Positions 1-6,919 of a DNA stretch of 64,000 bases are shown here, piece after piece. The position numbers were made by a program, and so were the translations under genes. Source of the stretch: Methylobacterium aquaticum (GTDB taxonomy: Bacteria > Pseudomonadota > Alphaproteobacteria > Rhizobiales > Beijerinckiaceae); NCBI RefSeq assembly GCF_016804325.1, contig NZ_CP043627.1, positions 6,097,501 to 6,161,500 on the forward strand, in the 5' to 3' direction. Below the pieces are notes generated by a model. That model was not told where the DNA came from. It made no database searches and saw nothing but the letters and a program-made list of their open reading frames with translations. Position 1 is the first letter of the stretch. Every line of letters starts with the position of its first letter.

Positions 1-2
1 TC

Positions 3-245
3 TTCGCCGTGGGCGCGTTCGGCCTCGCCACGGCGCTCAACTACGCCCTGTCGGGCATGGTCGACTGGGTCGTCGCCGGGCAGTTCATCGCCGGTGGGCT
101 GGTCGGGGGCTTCCTCGGAATGCGGCTCGCCAACCGGCTCGCCGGCTTCAAGGGCGCCCTCAACACGGTGTTCGCCACCGTCATCTTCGCGGTCGCCGGA
201 TACATGCTCTACCGCAACGCCGGCGCCTTCGCGGCGACGCCGTGA
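3..245 (+). CDS. TauE/SafE family sulfite exporter, C-terminal part
   Basis: The 5' end lies outside the window; about 80 C-terminal residues are visible. They form two or three hydrophobic helices with the pattern of TauE/SafE permeases, including a glycine-rich stretch GGLVGGFLGMRLANRL that precedes the last helix. Members of this family are inner-membrane exporters of sulfite, sulfoacetate or related small anions. It is followed closely by a DUF2892 membrane protein and a persulfide-dioxygenase-like protein. That arrangement fits removal of sulfite made during sulfide or persulfide detoxification. The family call is fairly safe; the substrate is inferred from context. Confidence 0.72.
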   Translation, partial: FAVGAFGLATALNYALSGMVDWVVAGQFIAGGLVGGFLGMRLANRLAGFKGALNTVFATVIFAVAGYMLYRNAGAFAATP

Positions 246-313
246 CCGGGAACGCGGCCAGGCAGTCGGTGCCGCGCCTGGTCGCGCTCCTCCCCAGCAC
301 CGTTCGGGAGACC

Positions 314-529
314 ATGATGAACGTCAATATCGGAACCCTGGACCGCATCCTCCGCCTCGTCGCCGGCCTCCTGCTCGCTGGGATCGGCGCAGCCATGGCC
401 TCCGGCGGATGGGCGATCGCCGCCTTGGCCGTCGGCGCCGTGATGATCCTGACCGCTGTCGTCGGGTTCTGTCCCGCCTATACGCTGCTCGGTATCGACA
501 CGCGCAGCCGCCGCCCTCGCGCCTCCTGA
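314..529 (+). CDS. DUF2892 (YgaP-type) small inner-membrane protein
   Basis: The 71-residue product begins MMNVNIGTLDRILRLVAG, the typical opening of DUF2892 proteins (N-x-G-x-x-D-R). Two hydrophobic helices follow, ending in CPAYTLLGI, whose Cys-Pro pair is conserved in the family. I chose the ATG at 314 because a GGGAG ribosome-binding site lies just upstream; an in-frame start at 242 would add a poorly conserved extension. DUF2892 domains occur alone or fused to rhodanese domains (YgaP) and are common in sulfide-detoxification operons. It lies between the exporter and the MBL dioxygenase and is probably co-transcribed with both. Its biochemical role is not established. Confidence 0.8.
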   Translation: MMNVNIGTLDRILRLVAGLLLAGIGAAMASGGWAIAALAVGAVMILTAVVGFCPAYTLLGIDTRSRRPRAS

Positions 530-558
530 TCAACGCCTCTCGCATTCGGAGACATGCC

Positions 559-1458
559 ATGTCCGCCTCGACCCAGTCCGAGCCGATCATCCGCGCCTTC
601 TTCGACGAGCCCACCAACACGGTGAGCTACATCGTCGCCGACCCCGAGACCCGGCAGGCCGCCTTCATCGATCCCGTGCTCGACTACGACCACAACAGCG
701 GCAGCGTTGATACCCGCTCGGTCGAGGCGATGCTGAAGGCCGCCGACGAGGCCGGCTACACCGTGGTCTGGACGCTCGAGACCCACGCCCATGCCGATCA
801 CCTCTCGGGTTCCCCCTACGTGAAGGCGAAGACGGGTGCTAAGATCGGCATCGGTGAGCATATCCGTGAGGTCCAGAAGTTATTCCGGCCGGTCTTCAAC
901 GCCGTCGACCTCAAGACCGACGGCAGCGACTTCGACCACCTCTTCGTCAATGGCGAGACTTTCGCTATCGGCAACCTCGCCGTCGAGGTGATGTACACGC
1001 CGGGCCATACTCCGGCCGACATCTGCTACCGGATCGACCACCACGTCTTCGTCGGCGACACCCTGTTCATGCCCGATTTCGGCACCGCCCGGGCGGACTT
1101 TCCCGGTGGCGACGTGCATGCGCTCTACCGTTCGATCCGTCGCCTGCTGTCGCTGCCGCCCGAGACGATCCTTCATATGTGCCACGACTACAAGGCGCCC
1201 GGGCGGGACGCCTATGCCTGGGAGACGACGGTGGCCGCGCAACGGGCCGGCAATGTCCATGTCAAAGAGGGTGTGAGCGAGGAGGCGTTCACGGCGATGC
1301 GCACAGCACGCGATGCCACCCTGGCCGCGCCCCGGCTGCTGCTCCCCTCGATCCAGGTCAACATCCGGGCCGGCAAGTTCCCGCCCGCCGAGGCCAACGG
1401 CGTGCGCTACCTCACCATCCCCGTTACCCTGAAGGGTGGGGCCGATGCCGGTCTTTGA
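559..1458 (+). CDS. MBL-fold persulfide dioxygenase-like protein (ETHE1/Blh type)
   Basis: The 299-residue metallo-beta-lactamase-fold protein carries the metal-binding THAHADHLSGS motif (HxHxDH) near residue 78, the second-shell TPGHTPADICY histidine motif, FVGDTLF with the bridging aspartate, and a late CHDYKAPGR histidine. This set is typical of ETHE1/CstB-type sulfur dioxygenases, which oxidise glutathione persulfide to sulfite using a mononuclear iron. The start at 559 follows a GGAGAC sequence; the reading frame is open much further upstream, but that part overlaps the previous gene and has no family similarity. It belongs to an operon with the exporter and DUF2892 protein, resembling the BigR-controlled blh operons of Rhizobiales. 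The regulator is not in the window. Confidence 0.88.
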   Translation: MSASTQSEPIIRAFFDEPTNTVSYIVADPETRQAAFIDPVLDYDHNSGSVDTRSVEAMLKAADEAGYTVVWTLETHAHADHLSGSPYVKAKTGAKIGIGEHIREVQKLFRPVFNAVDLKTDGSDFDHLFVNGETFAIGNLAVEVMYTPGHTPADICYRIDHHVFVGDTLFMPDFGTARADFPGGDVHALYRSIRRLLSLPPETILHMCHDYKAPGRDAYAWETTVAAQRAGNVHVKEGVSEEAFTAMRTARDATLAAPRLLLPSIQVNIRAGKFPPAEANGVRYLTIPVTLKGGADAGL

Positions 1459-1875
1459 AAAGTAGATTTTCGTATCTGAGACCTTGTTTCAGAGTGGGTG
1501 TTCAAGCTTAGGCTTTGGATGAGCGACAGGCGTCGCGAGCGTTAGGGAAGTTATCGGCGGTCACCCGAGAGGCCCGACGTGGACGCCCGCCGCTCGCGCT
1601 GACCTCGCGTGCGGGAGCCGCCTACACAACCTGCCTGAGCGACGCTGAAAGGGCCGTATTCGCGCAGCCGCTGCCTGCCCCGTCCCGAACCGGCCGCCCC
1701 TGGGTGTGGATCAACGTCGAAGTGGGGCCCCGAACCGGATCAGGAACAAACCGTTGATGCTACATTGGAAATCTCCCTGAGGCGGGGTTCCGATCAGCGT
1801 CGACAGGGATCCCGCTGAGAGCAATTTTCTTGTTTATAGTCAATGGTTTAAAGCAGAATCTTGGAGGGTTTCCGC
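1459..1875. other. Intergenic stretch with transposase remnant and AT-rich end
   Basis: No intact gene is visible in these 417 bases. The middle contains a short piece resembling the start of an IS5-type transposase (annotated separately). The last 80 bases are clearly more AT-rich than the surroundings. No clear terminator hairpin for the upstream operon was found. This looks like the left boundary of the following leftward island. Confidence 0.4.
1623..1710 (+). pseudogene. IS5-family transposase N-terminal remnant
   Basis: Translation gives YTTCLSDAERAVFAQPLP followed by PAPSRTGRPWVW. This resembles the usual opening of IS5/IS1182-like transposases, where L-(T/S)-D-A-E-W is followed by a short helix, PLLP and a GRPxxW motif. 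Similarity stops abruptly after the tryptophan and there is no DDE catalytic region, so this is a decayed 30-codon fragment. No flanking inverted repeats were recognised. The match is short, so the call is tentative, but the order of motifs is right. Confidence 0.4.
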
Positions 1876-3780
1876 TTAGGTTCTGAGATACGCCCCTAGC
1901 CCTTGCAGCGCCGCAGACGATGATCCGGCCTTCCTCAGACGATGGGATTTCATCCCCATCGTCATCGACGCCTTTCGCCGCCCGGGGATCGCTCGCTTGG
2001 CCGCAACGGTTCGTACGCTCGGGGCGATACGACGAGCCGGGACACGGATGATCAACAGGCCCCGTTGCGTGCCGTCGCCGAAGAGGTTACCCGTGACCGG
2101 GCGATAGAGCTTCGCCAGGTGATCCGCGCGCCCCTCCCGCGTCGTCAGGTCCAAGACCAGGAGGATGGCGATAGGAACGTTCGTCGTTCCGTACATGCTC
2201 GCCTGGTCGCCGTAAGCCGCTTGCAATGCCTCGAACGACGCATCCTCAGTCTCCTTCTTGACCTCCGTGATGAAGCGGACGCCACGCAGCCTGTGCCAGA
2301 TGTCGGATCGGCCGCCGCCCACGCCCCTGACCTCGTCGAGCGACCCCAGCTTCTTCGTCTGCAGGTGCCGCAGGTAGTCCTGTTGCAGGTCCTTCTCAGC
2401 CGGATCGTCCCGCCCCGGGATGGCGAAGAGGTACTCGACCGTCGGATCCTGCCCGACGGTGGCATCGAGCCGGCTCTCCAGGAACAGGAAAGTCTGCCAG
2501 ATGACCGCCCTCATGATGCGCTTGGCCCGTCGATCTTCCGCGTAGTCCGCTATCTGCTCGAAGGTGAGCTCCGTCCGGGCGAGGGCCTCCTCGATCTGCG
2601 GGGACATCTCGTTCAGCTCGACGCTGTTGGTATCGCTCACGAACTGCGCGGCGATGCGCCTGCTGACCTCATGCGGGATCCGCGCGCCCTCCAGTATCGC
2701 GGCAACCGAGGGGCTCGCGGCTGCCGCGTCACGAGGGTCCGGCGCCGGGACCCCGGTCAGGGCCTCGTCGATCCGCGCGATCAATCCCCGCGCCTCATCC
2801 CCGAGCCGGGCCTCGCCGGCACCGGCAAGCCACCGCCGGAGATGGTGCAGTTGCCCTGCTGTGGTGCGGACGGAGCGTTCGATCCGGGGCCGCACCAGCC
2901 ATTCGAGCCCCCCGTCCGCGCCCATCCTGAAGATGGAGCGGCTCGCCGAGTAGACCGCCAAAAGCTCCTCTTCGACGACCCTACGGGCCTCGTTCCAGGA
3001 GGGCTCCTCCAGGCTGTCCGTAAGTGCCCCGAGACGAAGCGCCATGAAGGCCCAAGCTGCGACCGCCGTCTTCCGGGCTCCCGACAGGAAGCCGTCTTCG
3101 TAGGCCGCGTACTCCGCATGGGCGAACGCCTCCAACTCGACCTCGCGCAGGCGCTCCCTCAGGCCGGCCGGATGCCCTTCCTCGAAGTCGGCGAGGAGGC
3201 CGAGAGACAGCGAGAGCACGTGGGCGTCGGATCGGGCCCCCCTCTCGGAGATCGCACGCTCGAACCGGACGCGGGCGATCCGGATCCGCTCCCTCGCCGA
3301 TACCGGGTCGGCGGCCGCGAAGATCTCCCGCACATCGATCATGCCGAGCTCGAACGAGGCCTCGTCGGCGGCGCCGTCCACTCTCGCCGCGTCTTCAAGG
3401 AAGGCGGTCACGCCGGGACTGGGGGCCTCGGCATGCAACAGGCCGCCGATCCGCGCCGCGTGGGCGATGTAAGAGGCCTCATCATCAGGCTCGATCGCCG
3501 CGATCTCGCCGGCCAACCTCGCCCCCCTACGGGGATCCGTCCCCTTCATTAGGAGCGCTCCGCGCAGGGCGGCCGTTCGAAGGCTCGGCGGGCGCTCGCG
3601 GTCACGGGCGATGGCGAGCCACGACGCGAAGCAGGTGCGCTCCGCGTCGTCCGCGAGCGGGGCACGCTCCGCAATCGCGTCGACCATGCCGTTCAGGGCC
3701 AAGTCGTCGCGCGGGTGGGCCGCCAGGGCGGACACGAACGTCCGGGCCGCGGCATCCTCGCGGTCGGCGCCATCGAGCAC
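1876..3780 (-). CDS. PD-(D/E)XK nuclease-like effector of SMC-type three-gene cassette
   Basis: This 634-residue open frame starts at a GTG with no visible ribosome-binding site. The first two thirds are helical with no recognisable family. Around residues 480-515 a PD-(D/E)XK nuclease pattern appears: GGGRSDIW supplies the acidic residue, then FITEVKKE gives the E-x-K, followed by a helix (AAYGDQASMYG) and a hydrophobic strand (IAILLVLDLT). That order is typical of restriction-type nuclease folds. The gene lies directly downstream of a Rad50/SMC-like ATPase and a wHTH-like protein on the same strand, so it is the likely DNA-cutting effector of that cassette. Its natural N-terminus seems to lie further upstream, cut off by an in-frame TGA at 3811. 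DNA cleavage is inferred, not shown. Confidence 0.68.
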   Translation of the reverse strand: MLDGADREDAAARTFVSALAAHPRDDLALNGMVDAIAERAPLADDAERTCFASWLAIARDRERPPSLRTAALRGALLMKGTDPRRGARLAGEIAAIEPDDEASYIAHAARIGGLLHAEAPSPGVTAFLEDAARVDGAADEASFELGMIDVREIFAAADPVSARERIRIARVRFERAISERGARSDAHVLSLSLGLLADFEEGHPAGLRERLREVELEAFAHAEYAAYEDGFLSGARKTAVAAWAFMALRLGALTDSLEEPSWNEARRVVEEELLAVYSASRSIFRMGADGGLEWLVRPRIERSVRTTAGQLHHLRRWLAGAGEARLGDEARGLIARIDEALTGVPAPDPRDAAAASPSVAAILEGARIPHEVSRRIAAQFVSDTNSVELNEMSPQIEEALARTELTFEQIADYAEDRRAKRIMRAVIWQTFLFLESRLDATVGQDPTVEYLFAIPGRDDPAEKDLQQDYLRHLQTKKLGSLDEVRGVGGGRSDIWHRLRGVRFITEVKKETEDASFEALQAAYGDQASMYGTTNVPIAILLVLDLTTREGRADHLAKLYRPVTGNLFGDGTQRGLLIIRVPARRIAPSVRTVAAKRAIPGRRKASMTMGMKSHRLRKAGSSSAALQGLGAYLRT

Positions 3781-3924
3781 GACGGCAAGGAAGTCGGGAG
3801 CGAAGGGCGATCAGCAAAGCGCCGCGGCCTCGGCGACGACCCCGTCTAGGCCCCCGAAATCGGCGAGCCGCGGCCGACGACCGGCCGAGAGGAGGTCGGC
3901 CATGCCTCGTTCCAGGGCATGCAT
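3781..3924 (-). pseudogene. N-terminal segment of the nuclease-like gene, interrupted by TGA
   Basis: An ATG at 3924, six bases after the ATPase stop codon, opens a 37-codon frame that ends in TGA at 3811-3813. The same frame then continues without another stop through eleven codons (SPFAPDFLAVV) into the 634-residue protein. Both sides of the TGA read as the same kind of amphipathic helical protein, and the GTG at 3780 has no ribosome-binding site. The simplest reading is one gene of about 682 codons starting at 3924 and broken by a single nonsense codon. It could be a real mutation or a base-call error. I saw no hairpin suggesting selenocysteine insertion. Confidence 0.6.
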
Positions 3925-3929
3925 GGCCG

Positions 3930-5885
3930 CTACCAGAGATAATCGTCGCCGACCGCGCGCTTCCGATGCTTCTCCGGGATGTGCTCCCGGATGGTTGGGC
4001 TCTCGACCGCGGCGACGAATACCTGGAGGTGCCGGAACTCCGCCGGGAGGCCGGCGAGGCCGGCGACCAGCTTGTCGTAGTCCTGAGCTACCATCTCGTT
4101 CGCCCCGGGGGAGTCGATCAGCAGGAGGCCGGGATGGCGCCCGACCCCACGACGCTCCGCCACGGTGATGATCGCAAGCGTGGCCGCAATCTTCAATCGT
4201 GCCCTCTCGCCGGCCGTCTGGCTGCCGAAGGACGTACGCACCCCGGCCTTGACGAGCCGGAGGGTGGTGTTCCCGGACAGCTTCGTCTCCTCCAGGTTCT
4301 CGACGCCGAACAGCACGGCGTATTTGAGGATCAGGTCGGAGACCTCCTTCAGCACGCTCTCCTGAAGAGGCTTGAAGGCGTCCTCGACGACGACCAGCGC
4401 GGCCTCGATGACCGAGCCGTCGTCGTCTTGCCCGGAGGAGACCTCGCCCTCCGCGTCCAGCTCCTCCAGGCGCGCCTTGTTCCCGATGAGCTCCGCCTCC
4501 AGCTCGGTGCGGCGCGAGGGTGCGGCAAGCCGAGCCTCGATCCCGGCGCAAACCTTCTCGGCGTCCTTGCTCGCCGTATCGGCGCTCCCCAACGCCTCCC
4601 CCGCCAACCGCAGCCGCCTGCGCTGGTAGTACAGTTCGCCCGCGGCGAGATCGGCGGCGGCCCGCAACCTTTCCTCGGCCTCGGACGGATCCTGTTCCGG
4701 CGCCTCCGCGGTGCGGCACACCACGCAGGCGTGTTCGTTCCGCGTGGCCGCGCGCCGGTCCTCGGCGAATACCTCGTCGCAGCGCGGACAACACACCGGT
4801 TCGAGCGCACGGAAGACCATGCCGGCGGCGCGGTCATCGGTGAAGTCCTGCAGGAGGCGTCCCGCATGCGCCGCCGCCTCGGACGCCGCCGCGACATCGG
4901 CCTCAACCGCGGCGAGCTTCGCCTCCGCCGCACGCCGGCGCGCCTCAAGCTTGGCATACACCTGGTTGGCCACGGCAAGCGCAGCCCTGTCGGCGGCCGG
5001 CGTGTGAAGCGTTCGAAGCTCCGCCTCGGCAGCCGCGACGGCTTTCCCCAGGGCCTCGATCCGGTTCTTGCGCCGGTCCGCGAGGCCCTTGGCGACGGCG
5101 CGGCTCTGCGTCGCCTGGTTCCTCAACCGGCCCTTGGCGGCGACGAGGTCGGCATTCGTGCTCGTCCAGGGGATACCCAAGAACATCTGCATCATCCGCG
5201 TCGGCAGGGCCGACATCGCGACGGTGCCAAAGAGATATTCCGGATTGGGCTCGATCGACATCGCCCCGGCGAAGAACGCCCAGTCGTGGGGCTGGTCCAG
5301 GCTCTCGCCGGTCGGCCGGACCGTGTGCGTGACGAGCGGCGAAAGCCCGAGCTGCATCATGAACAGGTCCGACATCGCGGCCTTGAAGCCGTCCTCGGAA
5401 CCGAAGGTCGCCTGAACCCGGCGGGCATCGTCGACGCCTCGCCACAGGGTGCCCCTCACCGCGACGGCATTCGCGATCTCGACCTCGTACAGCTCGTTGT
5501 CGAGCGTGAAGGTCAGCCGCACCGCCGCGAACCACTCGGCCATCTCGGCCGGGATCCCGCTCCGCTTGCCGGTCAGGCACCAGCGGATGATCCCGAGCAC
5601 CGTGGACTTGCCGCGAAGGTTGCGCCCGCTGGTGATGCCCCAGATCCCGGGGCCGATCTCGGGCCAGTCGAACGCGATCGTGCCCGCGGCCTTCCCTCCC
5701 TTCTTCTCCCCGGAGAACGATAGCGAGCGCAGGCAGAGGCGCTTGGGAACGGCGAGGCTTCGCGTGATGCCTATGCCGTGACGTGTCAGCACCGAGCGCG
5801 TGTCCTCGACGGAGCGGCCGCATTTCTCTGCAATGGCGGCCAGCAAGGCGTCCGGGCCGTCCTGCGCGCCGTCACCCGACATCAT
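3930..5885 (-). CDS. Rad50/SMC-like ATPase with zinc hook
   Basis: The 651-residue protein has a split ABC ATPase. Walker A is GRNLRGKST near residue 85. The ABC signature is represented by SQTAGERARLKIA near residue 553. Walker B is GLLLIDSPGA near residue 588. Between them lie alanine/arginine/glutamate-rich coiled-coil segments flanking two cysteine pairs, CPRC (about residue 366) and CVVC (about residue 390), which form a zinc-hook or zinc-ribbon apex. This is the plan of Rad50, RecN-like and LmuB/ABC-3C defence ATPases. The start overlaps the stop of the upstream gene by four bases (ATGA), indicating translational coupling. It probably binds DNA ends or phage replication intermediates and triggers the neighbouring nuclease; that role is inferred. 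Confidence 0.82.
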   Translation of the reverse strand: MMSGDGAQDGPDALLAAIAEKCGRSVEDTRSVLTRHGIGITRSLAVPKRLCLRSLSFSGEKKGGKAAGTIAFDWPEIGPGIWGITSGRNLRGKSTVLGIIRWCLTGKRSGIPAEMAEWFAAVRLTFTLDNELYEVEIANAVAVRGTLWRGVDDARRVQATFGSEDGFKAAMSDLFMMQLGLSPLVTHTVRPTGESLDQPHDWAFFAGAMSIEPNPEYLFGTVAMSALPTRMMQMFLGIPWTSTNADLVAAKGRLRNQATQSRAVAKGLADRRKNRIEALGKAVAAAEAELRTLHTPAADRAALAVANQVYAKLEARRRAAEAKLAAVEADVAAASEAAAHAGRLLQDFTDDRAAGMVFRALEPVCCPRCDEVFAEDRRAATRNEHACVVCRTAEAPEQDPSEAEERLRAAADLAAGELYYQRRRLRLAGEALGSADTASKDAEKVCAGIEARLAAPSRRTELEAELIGNKARLEELDAEGEVSSGQDDDGSVIEAALVVVEDAFKPLQESVLKEVSDLILKYAVLFGVENLEETKLSGNTTLRLVKAGVRTSFGSQTAGERARLKIAATLAIITVAERRGVGRHPGLLLIDSPGANEMVAQDYDKLVAGLAGLPAEFRHLQVFVAAVESPTIREHIPEKHRKRAVGDDYLW

Positions 5886-6880
5886 GCCTTCTCCAGGATC
5901 GTTTCGAGGCGACGGCGGACCCGTCCGGCGGTCGTCGGGATGAGATCGTCGACCTTCGTGTCATGGTACTCCCGCCGCTCATGCTGGCGGGTCTTGAGCG
6001 TGAAGCCGCCCCGGCTTCCCGCCACCTTCAGCACCAGCGCGACGCGGTCCTCGTACCAGCCGAGGGGAGACAACTCGGCGACCATGCGGTCCAAGAGCTC
6101 CACTGCTCTCGGCGAGACCAGGAACTCGTGGCCCTTGCGGCCCATGGCAGTGACGCGAGACCGCGGCAGGACCAGACCCCGCGACTTGAGGATACCCAGC
6201 ACCGTGTCCAGGGGCTCGTAGGCGCCGAAGTAGAACCGCAGCATCGGCACCCGGCGCAGGTCCGGCTCTTCCTGGTCGAAGATCCGACGTGCCTCGTCGA
6301 GGTAGGACGGATCGCTCGTCGCCTCGAACAGGGTCAGGAGCTCGTCGGCGAGGTAGTCCGGGTAGCGCATCCAGAAGTCGAGGGCATGGACCCGGCTCTC
6401 GCCGGTGAACACGCGGTCGAACCCCTCCACCCCGGCATCGGGGACCGGCCGGCTGCCGCGCGCCAGGATGAACAGGATGCGCAGCGCGTTCCGATGGTAG
6501 TCCGCCTTTGCCATGGATCCGCTGCTGGCAAGCCCTTCGCCTTTTCTAAAGCTTAGATTGCGCCTGCCGTACGCGCCACCCATGGCGTACTTCATCACGA
6601 TGGACTGGCTCGGCAGGGCGTTGACGCTGGCCTCGACTTCGTCGCCTCCCCAATCAAGCGTGCGGGTATAGGAGAACGCCCGCATCATCCAGGGCATGGG
6701 GTTCGAGAACGTTGCCGGGATCGCGTCCGTCGCGCCCTCGGCGGCGATCCGGGTGGCCTCCGACACCGCCGACGCACAAGCCTGCCGATAGCGCTTGAGG
6801 GAGAGCTCGGCCAGGAAAGCCTCCTGGACGGCGCCGATGACGTCGCAGATGTCCGAGCCGATGTTGACGGGGAGAGCCAT
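5882..6880 (-). CDS. wHTH-like middle component of SMC cassette (uncharacterised)
   Basis: This 332-residue protein matches no family I can name. Its C-terminal third looks like a winged helix-turn-helix: a helix pair (DTVLGILKSRGLVLPRSR), a turn, and a wing-like strand (GRKGHEFLVSPRA). The N-terminal half is helical. Middle components of ABC-3C and Lamassu-type systems, and kleisin/KITE partners of SMC proteins, are often wHTH proteins encoded beside the ATPase, which fits this position and the four-base overlap with it. It is the first gene of the three-gene cassette. Its own promoter may lie near the 25-nt repeat at 7125. The functional assignment rests on context. Confidence 0.6.
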   Translation of the reverse strand: MALPVNIGSDICDVIGAVQEAFLAELSLKRYRQACASAVSEATRIAAEGATDAIPATFSNPMPWMMRAFSYTRTLDWGGDEVEASVNALPSQSIVMKYAMGGAYGRRNLSFRKGEGLASSGSMAKADYHRNALRILFILARGSRPVPDAGVEGFDRVFTGESRVHALDFWMRYPDYLADELLTLFEATSDPSYLDEARRIFDQEEPDLRRVPMLRFYFGAYEPLDTVLGILKSRGLVLPRSRVTAMGRKGHEFLVSPRAVELLDRMVAELSPLGWYEDRVALVLKVAGSRGGFTLKTRQHERREYHDTKVDDLIPTTAGRVRRRLETILEKA

Positions 6881-6919
6881 GGACAGGACCGTAGGCTCAG
6901 TCCCGTCACGCCTTCTACG

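Noticed and set aside
3811..3813. TGA as selenocysteine or programmed readthrough
   Set aside because: No SECIS-like hairpin is evident downstream and the protein is not of a selenoprotein family; mutation or base-call error is simpler.
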